A stretch of 64,000 nt of DNA, taken from assembly GCF_900091445.1 (NCBI RefSeq), contig NZ_LT607733.1, forward strand, positions 62,001 through 126,000. The letters are read 5' to 3'. Of this stretch, positions 51,670 through 60,197 are shown piece after piece. The notes under the pieces are model-generated. The model was given only the letters and a program-made list of their open reading frames with translations. It made no database searches and had not been told where the DNA came from. This stretch comes from Micromonospora echinofusca. GTDB lineage: Bacteria > Actinomycetota > Actinomycetes > Mycobacteriales > Micromonosporaceae. The position numbers and the translations under genes are program-made. The first letter of the stretch is position 1; the number at the start of each line of letters is the position of its first letter.

Positions 51670-53049
51670 TCACAGCCCGTTCCGGGAGATCACCTCCTGG
51701 TACCACCGGGCGCTGGACTTCGGTGTGCGTCGTTGCGTCAGGTAGTCGACGTGGATGATCCCGAATCGTCGACGGTAGCCCTCTGCCCACTCGAAGTTGT
51801 CCAACAACGACCATACGAGATAGCCCCGCAGGTCCACTCCCCGGGAGATCGCTTCGTGCACGGCGCGCAGGTGCCCGTCGAGGTAGGCGATCCGGTCCGC
51901 GTCCAGCACCTGCCCGGCGCCGCCGGTGTCGTCCGCGCTGGCCTTGTCGGGGAACGCCGCGCCGTTCTCGGTGACCATCAGCGGCACGCCGGGGTAGTCG
52001 GTGGCGATCCGTTCCAGCAGTCGGGTCAGCCCGGCTGGTTCGATCATCCAGCCCATGTCGGTGAGCGGCCCGGCCGGCGGTAGGAACTCCACCGCGCCCT
52101 CGGTGCCCGGGTAGGCGCTGCCGCCCGCGCCGTCCGGCCGGCCGGCGACGTAGGTGGGGGCGTAGTAGTTGACGCCGAGCAGGTCGATCGGGGCGGCGAT
52201 CAGCTTCTCGTCGCCGTCGCGGATGAACGTCGGCTCGACGATGCGGGCCACGTGTTCCAGCACGTCGTCGGGGTACGCGGCGCGCAGCAGGGGATCGAGG
52301 AAGATCCGGTTGTGCAGGCCGTCGACCAGGCGGACCGCCGCTGCGTCCGCGGCGCTGTCCGCGTCGGCCGCGCGCACGTCGGCCGGGTTGACCGTGATCC
52401 CGACGGTCTTGGCGCCGGCGGCGCGCAGCGCGCGGGCCGCCAGGCCGTGCCCGAGCAGCAGATGGTGTACGGCGGCGAAGGCCGCCCCCGCGTCCTGCTC
52501 GCCGGGGGCGTGCACCCCGTTGCCGTAGCCGAGGTAGGACGAGCACCACGGCTCGTTGAGCGTGGTCCAGGTGGGGATCCGGTCGCCGAGGCGGGTGTGC
52601 ACCGCCGTGGCGTACGTGGCGAAGTGCTCGGCGGTCTCCCGGTTGGTCCAGCCGCCCCGGTCCTGGAGGGCCTGCGGCAGGTCCCAGTGGTAGAGCGTGA
52701 CGATGGGGTCGATGCCCCGGGCCAGCAGCGCGTCGGTCAGCCGGTCGTAGAAGTCCAGGCCGCGTGGGTTGACCGGGCCGGTGCCGTCCGGCTGGATCCG
52801 GGGCCAGGCCACCGAGAAGCGGTACGCCCGCAGCCCCAGCTCCGCCATCAGCGCCACGTCGTCGGCGTACCGGTGGTAGTGGTCGCAGGCCACGTCGCCG
52901 GTGTGCCCGTGGTGGACCTTGCCCGGCGTACGGCTGAAGGTGTCCCAGATCGACGGGCCGCGGCCGTCGTCGGTGGCCGCGCCCTCGATCTGGTACGCGG
53001 CGGTGGCCGCCCCCCAGACGAAGTTGTCGGGGAATCGCAGAGTGCTCAC
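51670..53049 (-). CDS. GH1 beta-glucosidase
   Basis: The 459-aa glycoside hydrolase family 1 enzyme has the acid/base Glu166 in TLNEPW and the nucleophile Glu361 in VTENGAAF, with the N-terminal NFVWGAATAAYQIEGA signature. It has no signal peptide, so it hydrolyses imported beta-glucosides such as cellobiose in the cytoplasm. Its GTG start overlaps the upstream permease stop (53046-53049), coupling enzyme to uptake. Total length is normal for GH1. Confidence 0.95.
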   Translation of the reverse strand: MSTLRFPDNFVWGAATAAYQIEGAATDDGRGPSIWDTFSRTPGKVHHGHTGDVACDHYHRYADDVALMAELGLRAYRFSVAWPRIQPDGTGPVNPRGLDFYDRLTDALLARGIDPIVTLYHWDLPQALQDRGGWTNRETAEHFATYATAVHTRLGDRIPTWTTLNEPWCSSYLGYGNGVHAPGEQDAGAAFAAVHHLLLGHGLAARALRAAGAKTVGITVNPADVRAADADSAADAAAVRLVDGLHNRIFLDPLLRAAYPDDVLEHVARIVEPTFIRDGDEKLIAAPIDLLGVNYYAPTYVAGRPDGAGGSAYPGTEGAVEFLPPAGPLTDMGWMIEPAGLTRLLERIATDYPGVPLMVTENGAAFPDKASADDTGGAGQVLDADRIAYLDGHLRAVHEAISRGVDLRGYLVWSLLDNFEWAEGYRRRFGIIHVDYLTQRRTPKSSARWYQEVISRNGL

Positions 53050-53879
53050 GCCTTGACCGCACCTTCCATGATGCCGCCGATGATCTGGCGGCCGAACAGG
53101 ACGAAGACCAGCAACAACGGGAGGGTGGCGATGGCTGTCCCCGTGAACACCTGCGACATGTCCGTGTAGTACCCGTCGGACAGGGTGCGCAGGGCCAGCT
53201 GCACGGTCGGGTTCTCCGGGTCGTTGAGGACAGCGTACGGCCAGAGGAAGTCGTTCCAGGTCGTCATGAACGTGAGCAGCCCGAGTACGGCGGCGGCCGG
53301 GCGCAGCGCCGGCAGCACCACGTTCCAGTAGATCCGCGCCGTGTTGCAGCCGTCCACCCGGGCCGCCTCGATCAGCTCGTTGCTGACCGCCTGGCCGGCG
53401 TACTGCCGCATCATGAACACCCCGAAGCCGGTGACCAGCGCCGGCACGATCACGGCCGGCAGCCGGTCGTTCCAGTTCAGCTTCGTCATCAGCAGGTAGA
53501 GCGGGATGACGCCGAGCTGAGTGGGCACCATCATCGTCGCGATGATCACCATGAGCAGCGCGTTGCGCCCCCGGAACCGCAGCTTGGCGAAGGCGAACCC
53601 GGCCAGGGTGGAGAAGAAGACCACCGAGACCGTGACCGTGGTCGCCACGATCGCCGAGTTGACCAGGCCGGCGACGAAGTACGCGTCGGTGTTGTTGAGC
53701 AGCCGGGACACGTTCGCGCCGAAGTTGCCGCCGGGGGTGACCGGGGGCGGCAGCTGGCCCATGGCGTCGTTGGAGCGGCTCGCCACCACGAACATCCAGT
53801 AGATCGGGAAGATCGACAGGACCCCGGCGGCGATCAGCGCGGCGTAGGTGAGCCGGCTGGCGGCCCAGAGTCGGGTCAT
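53046..53879 (-). CDS. Carbohydrate ABC transporter permease (MalG/CebG-like)
   Basis: The 277-aa protein has six helices and the EAA motif ELIEAARVDGCNTARIYWNV (the ABC-contact loop) near residue 175, typical of the MalG/LacG/CebG group. It starts at ATG 53879, which overlaps the stop of the partner permease by 4 nt. A dedicated ATPase is absent, as in Streptomyces, where MsiK energises many sugar systems. The import substrate is likely a beta-glucoside. Confidence 0.92.
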   Translation of the reverse strand: MTRLWAASRLTYAALIAAGVLSIFPIYWMFVVASRSNDAMGQLPPPVTPGGNFGANVSRLLNNTDAYFVAGLVNSAIVATTVTVSVVFFSTLAGFAFAKLRFRGRNALLMVIIATMMVPTQLGVIPLYLLMTKLNWNDRLPAVIVPALVTGFGVFMMRQYAGQAVSNELIEAARVDGCNTARIYWNVVLPALRPAAAVLGLLTFMTTWNDFLWPYAVLNDPENPTVQLALRTLSDGYYTDMSQVFTGTAIATLPLLLVFVLFGRQIIGGIMEGAVKA

Positions 53880-54886
53880 CGCGCTCCCTCCTTGGACTTC
53901 GCGTCCCCCTTCGGGGGCTTCGCGCCGCCGAGCCGGCGCAGGAGCAGCACGTTGATCGCCGCGACGACCGCGATCAGCGCGAAGAGCAGCCACGCCACCG
54001 CCGAGCCGTACCCGAAGTTGTAGTGGGGCGCGAAGGCGTTCTCGAACATGTACATGGTCACGGTCTGCGACTCCCGTAGCGTCCCGCCCCGGATCGGGTT
54101 GGTCCCGGAGTGGAACAGCCGGGGCTCGGTGAAGAGCTGGAGCCCGCCGATGGTGGAGATGATGACGGTGAAGATGATCGTCGGCTTGAGCAGCGGCACG
54201 GTGATCGACCAGAACTGCCGCGCCCGGCCGGCCCCGTCGATCGCGGCCGACTCGTACAGGTCGCGTGGGATGGCCTGCATCGCCGCCAGGAAGATCAGTG
54301 CGTTGTAGCCGGTCCACCGCCAGTCGACCATGGTGGAGATGGCCACCCAGGACGCGAACCGGTTCGACTTCCACGCGATCGCGTCGATGCCGACCAGGTC
54401 GAGCAGCCAGTTGACCATGCCGAACTCGCGACCGAAGAGCACCCCGAAGACGATCGCGACCGCGGCGGTCGAGGTGATGTTCGGGATCAGCACCGCCATC
54501 CGGAACGTCGTGCGGGCCCGCAGCTGCCGGTTGAGCAGGTTGGCCAGCCAGAGCGCGGCCAGCAGCTGCGGGATGGTGGAGATGACGAAGATGCCGAGGG
54601 TGTTGACGACCGCGTGCCAGAAGTCGGCGTCGGCCAGCAGCCGGCTGTAGTTCTCCAGCCCGACGAACGGGTGGTTGCTGCCGAGCAGGTCCCAGTCGTG
54701 CAGGGAGACCCAGAAGGTGTAGATCAGCGGATACGCCCCGAACACCCCGAAGAGCACGAAGAACGGGGCGATGAACAGGTAGGGCGAGTACTTCGTGTCG
54801 AGGCGGCTGAACCGCATCGCCGGCGGGCGCCGGCCGGTGCGGGGCGCCGGTGCGACCGGCGGACGCGCGTCGAGCTGGACGGTCAT
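53876..54886 (-). CDS. Carbohydrate ABC transporter permease (MalF/CebF-like)
   Basis: The 336-aa permease has a Pro-rich N-terminus, then six or more helices (YLFIAPFFVLFGVFGAYPLI, LLAALWLANLLNRQL). Its EAA-like loop, DLYESAAIDGAGRARQFWSI, contacts the ATPase. It pairs with the MalG-like permease (ATGA overlap) and the lipoprotein upstream. A C-terminal tail rich in Lys and Gly follows the last helix. Confidence 0.92.
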   Translation of the reverse strand: MTVQLDARPPVAPAPRTGRRPPAMRFSRLDTKYSPYLFIAPFFVLFGVFGAYPLIYTFWVSLHDWDLLGSNHPFVGLENYSRLLADADFWHAVVNTLGIFVISTIPQLLAALWLANLLNRQLRARTTFRMAVLIPNITSTAAVAIVFGVLFGREFGMVNWLLDLVGIDAIAWKSNRFASWVAISTMVDWRWTGYNALIFLAAMQAIPRDLYESAAIDGAGRARQFWSITVPLLKPTIIFTVIISTIGGLQLFTEPRLFHSGTNPIRGGTLRESQTVTMYMFENAFAPHYNFGYGSAVAWLLFALIAVVAAINVLLLRRLGGAKPPKGDAKSKEGAR

Positions 54887-54962
54887 GCCCGGACCACTCC
54901 TTTCCCGGGTGCGGGCGGGACCGGCGCCCCCGGCGCCCGCCCGCCCGCATCCCCGGCTCGGG

Positions 54963-56264
54963 CTACTTGGCAGCGGCCTTCTTGGCGTTGTTGACCGCGT
55001 CCGTCCAGCCCTGGTCGGGCTTGCGCTGACCCAGCTCCACCGTCCGGACGGCGTTCTCGACCTCCGTGCGTACGGCCTGGTTCTTCGGTCCCATGTAGAC
55101 GGGCTTCAGGGTCTTGGCGCCCTCGCCGAAGATCTGCCCGACGGGGGCGTCGGAGAAGTACGCGTTCTTGGCCTCGACGATCGCCGGGTCGGCCAGCGCC
55201 TGCGGCGAGGAGGGCAGCGGGCCCTTGGCCTTGAACGCCCCGATCTGGCCCTTGGCGCTGGTCAGGAACTTCGCCAGCTCGATCGCCTCGGCGCGGTGCT
55301 TGCTCTGGGTCGGTACGGCGAGCCACGACCCGCCCCAGTTGCCGCCGTTGCCGGGCACCCGGGCGATGTCCCACTTGCCCTTGGCCTCGGCGCCGGCGTT
55401 GCCCTCGATGACACCCGTCATCCAGGCCGGGCAGGCGATGGTGGCGAACTTGGCCTGCTTGAAGGCCGACACCCACTCCTCGGACCAGGAGCCGTACTTG
55501 CCGGAGAGGCCGGAGTCGACGATGTCCATCGTGGTGTCCCAGGCCTGGCGCACCGCCGGGTTGCTGTCCACCACCAGGTTGTCGCTGGTGTCGTAGTAGT
55601 GGTAGCCCTGCGCGTTGCCCGCCGTCTGGAGCACGATCGTGTTGAAGATGTTGGTCGCGGCGTCCAGGAACGCCGCGCCGGTGTTCTTCGCCTTGAACTG
55701 CTCACCGACCTTGATGTAGTCCTGCCAGGTCGGCCAGAGCTTCGAGACCGCCTCGCGGTCGGTGGGCAGGCCGGCCTTGGCGAAGAGGTCCTTGCGGTAG
55801 CACATGGCCATGCCGCCGACGTCGGTGCCCAGGCCGATCAGCTTGCCGTCCTTGGTCTTGCCGCCCTCCCACTTCCACTCCAGGAAGTTGCCCTGGAGTT
55901 CGGCGCCGCCGTGGTCGAGCAGGTTGACGAAGTTGTCGGGGTTGGCCTTGTACTCGACCATCAACCCCTCTTCGATGGCGACGACGTCGCCCGCGCCCTT
56001 GCCGGCGGCGAGCCACTGGGTCAGCTTCGGCGAGTAGTCGTCGAGGTTGGTGCCCGTGCCACGCTCGACGATCTTCACGTTCGGGTGGCTGGCCATGTAT
56101 TCCTTGTAGAGCTCTTCGTAGCCGAACTGACTGAACACGTCGACGGTCAACGTGATCTTGCCGTCCTCGGCAGGTTCGTCGCCGGCGCAGCCGGCGGTGG
56201 CGAGCAGCGCGCCGGCGGCGACGAGGGCCACCGCCGCGAGGCGGCGGCGCGGAAAGACACCCAT
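54963..56264 (-). CDS. Sugar-binding lipoprotein of the beta-glucoside ABC transporter
   Basis: The 433-aa extracellular-solute-binding family 1 lipoprotein has a signal peptide ending TAGC (Cys26). A MalE-like fold follows, with VFSQFGYEELYKEYMASHPN, GTDVGGMAMCYRKDLFAKAG and FATIACPAWMTGVIEGNAG. It captures an oligosaccharide outside the membrane and delivers it to the two permeases. It is first in the operon, following a strong -35 and two LacI-type operators. The ATG at 56264 is 11 nt after GAGAGGGG. Confidence 0.93.
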   Translation of the reverse strand: MGVFPRRRLAAVALVAAGALLATAGCAGDEPAEDGKITLTVDVFSQFGYEELYKEYMASHPNVKIVERGTGTNLDDYSPKLTQWLAAGKGAGDVVAIEEGLMVEYKANPDNFVNLLDHGGAELQGNFLEWKWEGGKTKDGKLIGLGTDVGGMAMCYRKDLFAKAGLPTDREAVSKLWPTWQDYIKVGEQFKAKNTGAAFLDAATNIFNTIVLQTAGNAQGYHYYDTSDNLVVDSNPAVRQAWDTTMDIVDSGLSGKYGSWSEEWVSAFKQAKFATIACPAWMTGVIEGNAGAEAKGKWDIARVPGNGGNWGGSWLAVPTQSKHRAEAIELAKFLTSAKGQIGAFKAKGPLPSSPQALADPAIVEAKNAYFSDAPVGQIFGEGAKTLKPVYMGPKNQAVRTEVENAVRTVELGQRKPDQGWTDAVNNAKKAAAK

Positions 56265-56324
56265 TTCGGTCGGACCCCTCTCAGGTCGTCTGAGGTGGTG
56301 AGGCAGGTGGTGGAGCAGAGCTGA

Positions 56325-56336
56325 GAGAGCGCTCTC
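56325..56336. promoter_or_regulatory. LacI operator O1 near the transcription start of the sugar operon
   Basis: GAGAGCGCTCTC is a perfect 12-bp palindrome, typical of CebR/LacI-family operators in actinomycetes. It lies about 30 nt downstream of the -35 TTGACA at 56366-56371, thus at or near the +1. Confidence 0.75.
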
Positions 56337-56365
56337 ACGACAGGGTGGTGGTTGGGTCCCGCCGG

Positions 56366-56383
56366 TGTCAAGAGAGCGCTCTC
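56366..56383 (-). promoter_or_regulatory. -35 TTGACA and LacI operator O2 of the sugar operon
   Basis: A second GAGAGCGCTCTC palindrome (56372-56383) abuts TTGACA (56366-56371, minus strand). The two operator centres are 47 bp apart. The -10 is weak (CACCCT at about 56342-56347 with an 18-nt gap). A repressor bound to both sites would bracket the promoter. Confidence 0.7.
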
Positions 56384-56408
56384 CGGAGTTCTGAGGGGTC
56401 GGACGCGA

Positions 56409-56443
56409 AGAGAGTGGCCGCCTGTGCCGGGCGGCCACTCTCT
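56409..56443 (-). terminator. 14-bp hairpin downstream of the mycothiol-dependent-type gene
   Basis: GAGAGTGGCCGCC (56410-56422), loop of 7, GGCGGCCACTCTC (56430-56442), plus one further A-T pair at 56409/56443. It lies about 58 nt beyond the stop of the minus-strand gene at 56501 and upstream of the sugar operon. Confidence 0.7.
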
Positions 56444-56500
56444 CAGGACGTGCGGTGGGACTGCGCGGAGCCCTCGGGGCCCGGCTCCGCGCGGCGGGGC

Positions 56501-57268
56501 TCAGCCGACGCGGAGGCCCTCCAGCAGGCTGCGGTCGCCGGCCACGTCGAGCGTGTCGAGGCCGAGCCGGCCCCAGAGCGCCAGCAGCAGGTCGCTCGCG
56601 GTGCCGCTCACCTGCGCCCGCGCGTGGTGGTCGTCGTGGTCGAAGATGGTGGCCGTGTCGAGCAGGGCCACACCCTCGCCGCGCAGCCGCAGGAACCACT
56701 CCTGACCGGCGTCGACGGCCGAGATCTGCACGACCCCGCGCCACTGGCCCGCCGTGCGGCGCCGGCCGGCCGGCAGCCAGGTGTCCAGGATCTCGCTCAC
56801 CCCGTCGGCGGCGAGCTTCGCCTCGACCGGCTCGCCCGCCGCGATGGCGAGCTGGGCGTCCCAGCGGTGCACCGCGGTCTCGTGCGCCATCCGCCGCGGC
56901 CAGAAGCCCGCCCTCTTCGGCTGCGGCGCCCAGTTCCACGCCGGGGCCTCCGGGTCGAGGCCGTCGAAGAGGGCCATCAGCTGGTCGTACGCCTGCTGCC
57001 AGAGCTGGAGCGGGGCGACGCCGGGCTCCGGCTCGACCGGCTCGGACCTCCCCGGCGGCGGGGTGGTGGCGCCGGAGCCGGCGAACGAGTGCACCCAGCG
57101 GTAGATGGAGGTCAGGTGCAGCGTCAGGTCGGCGACGGTCCAGCCGGGACAGGACAGCACCGGTGTCTCCGGCGGCGCCTCCGCCACGGCTGCGGCGAAC
57201 GCCGGGCCCTCCGCCCGGAGCGCTCCCATCCAGAAGTCCTTCGTGCCATGCAGTCTGCTCATCGCCAT
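56501..57268 (-). CDS. Maleylpyruvate-isomerase-family (mycothiol-dependent-type) enzyme
   Basis: The 255-aa protein has a DinB-like four-helix fold with metal-site residues HLTSIYRWVH (early) and RMAHETAVHRWDAQLA (H-E-x-x-x-H) and a C-terminal domain. It belongs to the MDMPI group, which use mycothiol as cofactor or serve as thiol-dependent S-transferases. The substrate is unknown. Mycothiol genes (mshD, mshA) are in the same window, which fits. Confidence 0.87.
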   Translation of the reverse strand: MAMSRLHGTKDFWMGALRAEGPAFAAAVAEAPPETPVLSCPGWTVADLTLHLTSIYRWVHSFAGSGATTPPPGRSEPVEPEPGVAPLQLWQQAYDQLMALFDGLDPEAPAWNWAPQPKRAGFWPRRMAHETAVHRWDAQLAIAAGEPVEAKLAADGVSEILDTWLPAGRRRTAGQWRGVVQISAVDAGQEWFLRLRGEGVALLDTATIFDHDDHHARAQVSGTASDLLLALWGRLGLDTLDVAGDRSLLEGLRVG

Positions 57269-57332
57269 CCTCCCGGGGGTGACCGGGCCACCAGTGGGCG
57301 CCGCGGCTACCCCTCAGCCTAGGGTGAAAGGC

Positions 57333-58424
57333 GTGTCAGACGTCTACGCCCAGCCGACAACCGGAACCGAACCCGCCAAGACGTGCGACCTGGCGCGATA
57401 CACGACGCTACGCCTGGGCGGTCCGGCCGGCCGCGTCGTCGCCGGCACCGACGCCGACGGGATCGTCCGGGAGGTGCGGCAGGCGGCCGAACGCGACGAG
57501 CAGGTCCTGCTCCTCGCCGGCGGCAGTAACGTCGTGATCGGCGACGCCGGTTTCCCCGGCACCGTGGTCCTGGTGCGCTCCCGGGGCCTGCGGGTCGTCG
57601 CCGAGGACGCCGACACCGTCACCGTACGCGTCGAGGCCGGCGAGCCCTGGGACGAGATGGTCGCCACCACCGTGGCCAACGGCTGGTCCGGCCTGGAGTG
57701 CCTCTCCGGCATCCCCGGCTCCACCGGCGCCACCCCCATCCAGAACGTCGGCGCGTACGGGCAGGAGGTCGCCGAGACCATCACCGGCGTGCAGGTCCAC
57801 GACCGGGTCGACGGGACGGTCGGGCGCATCGCCGCCGCCGACTGCGGCTTCGCGTACCGCTCCAGCATCTTCAAGTACAGCGACCGCTGGGTGGTGCTCT
57901 CCGTCGACTTCCGGCTCGCCCGCTCGCCGCTGTCGGGGCCGGTGCGCTACGCGGAACTGGCCCGGGCGCTCGGCGTCCAGGTGGGGGAGCGGGTGCCGCT
58001 GGCCGACGCCCGGGCCACGGTCCTGCGGCTGCGCGCCGGCAAGGGCATGGTGCTCGACCCCGCCGACCCGGACACCCGCTCGGTCGGCTCGTTCTTCACC
58101 AACCCGGTGCTGGACGTCGCCGCGTACGAGCTGCTGCGCGAGCGCGCCGCCGACATCGGCGAGCCGCCCGCCTGGCCGGGCGCGGGTGACGTGGTGAAGG
58201 TCAGCGCGGCCTGGCTGATCGACAAGGCCGGCTTCGGCAAGGGCCACCCGGGGCCGGAGGGCGTCGCCATCTCCAGCAAGCACACCCTCGCCCTGACCAA
58301 CCGCAGCGGCACCGCCAGCACCGCCTCCCTGGTCGAGCTGGCCCGGGAGATCCGCGACGGCGTGCACCACCGCTTCGGCGTCACCCTCCACCCGGAGCCG
58401 ATCCTCATCAACTGCACCATCTGA
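57333..58424 (+). CDS. murB: UDP-N-acetylmuramate dehydrogenase MurB
   Basis: The 363-aa FAD enzyme has an FAD-binding domain (LRLGGPAGRVVAG, LLLAGGSNVVIG, SGIPGSTGATPIQNVGAYGQ). The catalytic Arg lies in FAYRSSIFK and the catalytic Ser in RSVGSFFTNPV, with a PCMH-type fold. It reduces UDP-GlcNAc-enolpyruvate to UDP-MurNAc in peptidoglycan synthesis. GTG at 57333 has TAGGGT (57320-57325) 7 nt upstream. Its 3' end overlaps the convergent methyltransferase gene by 17 nt. Confidence 0.96.
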   Translation: MSDVYAQPTTGTEPAKTCDLARYTTLRLGGPAGRVVAGTDADGIVREVRQAAERDEQVLLLAGGSNVVIGDAGFPGTVVLVRSRGLRVVAEDADTVTVRVEAGEPWDEMVATTVANGWSGLECLSGIPGSTGATPIQNVGAYGQEVAETITGVQVHDRVDGTVGRIAAADCGFAYRSSIFKYSDRWVVLSVDFRLARSPLSGPVRYAELARALGVQVGERVPLADARATVLRLRAGKGMVLDPADPDTRSVGSFFTNPVLDVAAYELLRERAADIGEPPAWPGAGDVVKVSAAWLIDKAGFGKGHPGPEGVAISSKHTLALTNRSGTASTASLVELAREIRDGVHHRFGVTLHPEPILINCTI

Positions 58425-59232
58425 CCGACCCGCCGCCAGCGGGGGCGACCGCCGGCCAGGGGAGGGTCAGTTCGCCGTGGCGCCAGCGGCGGGGGCCGTC
58501 GAGGATCGGCCAGCCCGCCTCGCGGATCGCGGACACCGCGCGCAGCCAGCGTTGGCGGGGGCCGTACGGGGCGTAGCCGGCGGCGGCCTGCCAGGCGTCG
58601 TCGAGGGCGCGGATCAGGTCGTGGATCCGCTCGCCGGGGACGTTGCGGTGGATCAGCGCCTTGGGCAGCCGTTCCGCCAGCTCCGCCGGGGTGTCCAGGG
58701 TGGCGAGCTTCGCGGCCAGGGTGAGCGTACGGGGGCCGTCGGCGTCGATCAGCAGCCAGCCGCCGAGCCGCCCCAACTCGTCGCAGGTGCCCTCGACCAG
58801 CAGCCCGCCCGGGGTCAGCCCCGCGGTCATGGTGCGCCAGGCGTCGGCGACCTCGTGCTCGTCGTACTGGCGCAGCACGTTGAACGCGCGGACCAGGGCG
58901 GGGCGCAGCCCGGCCAGCTCGAACCCGCCCCGGGCGAAGGTGAGCCCGGGCGGGTCGGCGGACGGCTGGGCGGCGGCGACGCGTACCGGATCGATCTCCA
59001 GCCCGACGACCCGTACGTCGGGGCGGACGGCGGTGGCGAGCCGGGTACGCAGTTCGACGGCGGTCACCGGGCTGGCGCCGTAGCCGAGGTCCACCACCAG
59101 CGGGTCGGCCGCCCCGCGCAGCGCCTCGCCGCAGGTCTCGACGATCCAGTTGTCCACCCGGCGCAGCCGGTTGGGGTTCGTGGTGCCCCGGGTGACCACG
59201 CCCAGCGGCCGGTGCCGCGCCGTGCCCGCCAT
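58408..59232 (-). CDS. Class I SAM-dependent methyltransferase-like protein
   Basis: The 274-aa protein has a SAM-binding start VVDLGYGASPVTAVELRTRL (motif I-like DLGYG) and an acidic VVGLEIDPVRVAAA (motif II). The later part (LIRALDDAWQAAAGYAPYG) is not a known domain. It is a conserved actinobacterial gene near murB and mshA. The substrate is unknown. The ATG at 59232 is 24 nt beyond the SDR stop. Confidence 0.82.
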   Translation of the reverse strand: MAGTARHRPLGVVTRGTTNPNRLRRVDNWIVETCGEALRGAADPLVVDLGYGASPVTAVELRTRLATAVRPDVRVVGLEIDPVRVAAAQPSADPPGLTFARGGFELAGLRPALVRAFNVLRQYDEHEVADAWRTMTAGLTPGGLLVEGTCDELGRLGGWLLIDADGPRTLTLAAKLATLDTPAELAERLPKALIHRNVPGERIHDLIRALDDAWQAAAGYAPYGPRQRWLRAVSAIREAGWPILDGPRRWRHGELTLPWPAVAPAGGGSVRWCS

Positions 59233-59255
59233 CGTCGGTGACCGTCCGGGCCGGC

Positions 59256-60017
59256 TCAGCCGACCCGGTGCACCTTGTGCTGGGCGGCCTGGGCCAGCGG
59301 GCGTACGACGAGTCGGTCCACGTTGACGTGCTGCGGGCGGGTCGCGCACCAGGCGACGCAGTCGGCGACGTCCTCGGCGACCAGCGGTTCGGCGACCCCG
59401 GCGTAGACCGCCGCCGCCCGCTCGGTGTCCCCGGCGAAGCGGACCAGACCGAACTCGTCGGTGCGGACCATGCCGGGGTCGATCTCGATGACGCGCACCG
59501 GTCGGCCGCAGAGTTCCAGCCGCAGCGTGCCGGCGATCGCCGTCTGCGCGTGCTTCGCGGCGGCGTAGCCGCCCCCGCCCTCGTACACGGTGAAGCCGGC
59601 GGTCGAGGAGACGACCACGATGGTGCCGGCCCCGGACGCCTCCAGCGCGGGCAGCAGCGCCTGGGTGACGCGCAGTGTGCCGAGCACGTTGACGTCGTAC
59701 ATCCACTGCCAGTCGCCCACGGACCCGGACTCGACCGGATCCAGGCCGCGCGCGCCGCCGGCGTTGTTGACCAGCAGCGTCACCGGGCCCAGGGCCGCCG
59801 CCGCGTCGGCCAGGCCGGCCACCGACTCGTCGGAGGTGACGTCGCAGGCAACGGCGGTGGCCGCGCCGCCGGCGCCCTCGATCTCGGCCACCAGGGCGGC
59901 CAACCGGTCGGTACGCCGCGCGGCGGCGAGCACGTGGAATCCCTCGGCGGCGAGGCGGCGGGCGGTGGCCGCCCCGATCCCGCTGGACGCTCCGGTGACG
60001 ACGGCGACAGAGGTCAT
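59256..60017 (-). CDS. Short-chain dehydrogenase/reductase, NAD(P)-dependent
   Basis: The 253-aa SDR has the cofactor motif TGASSGIGAATARRLA, NNAGGA and the Tyr-Lys pair in GYAAAKHAQTAIAGTL. It is close in position to the mycobacterial Rv0484c gene between murB and mshA. The substrate is unknown. A GGGGAGA ribosome site precedes the ATG at 60017. It is divergent from mshA. Confidence 0.9.
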   Translation of the reverse strand: MTSVAVVTGASSGIGAATARRLAAEGFHVLAAARRTDRLAALVAEIEGAGGAATAVACDVTSDESVAGLADAAAALGPVTLLVNNAGGARGLDPVESGSVGDWQWMYDVNVLGTLRVTQALLPALEASGAGTIVVVSSTAGFTVYEGGGGYAAAKHAQTAIAGTLRLELCGRPVRVIEIDPGMVRTDEFGLVRFAGDTERAAAVYAGVAEPLVAEDVADCVAWCATRPQHVNVDRLVVRPLAQAAQHKVHRVG

Positions 60018-60197
60018 CCGGTCATTCTCCCCGCGCTGCCGGGACGAATGCCGGCGGCGCGGTGATGAGGTCCGTCACGCCTGGGGGTCGCCCCGGCGCA
60101 TTAGGTGTGCCCGATGGGGAAGATGACATCGGCCGAGGACGTTGTCCGTTAAGCGCCGGGCGTGCCGACGGCATAAACCGTGACAAAGGGAGCGGAC

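Noticed and set aside
56325..56383. GAGAGCGCTCTC palindromes as terminators.
   Set aside because: The arms have no loop and are duplicated at operator spacing around a TTGACA promoter, so an operator function fits better.
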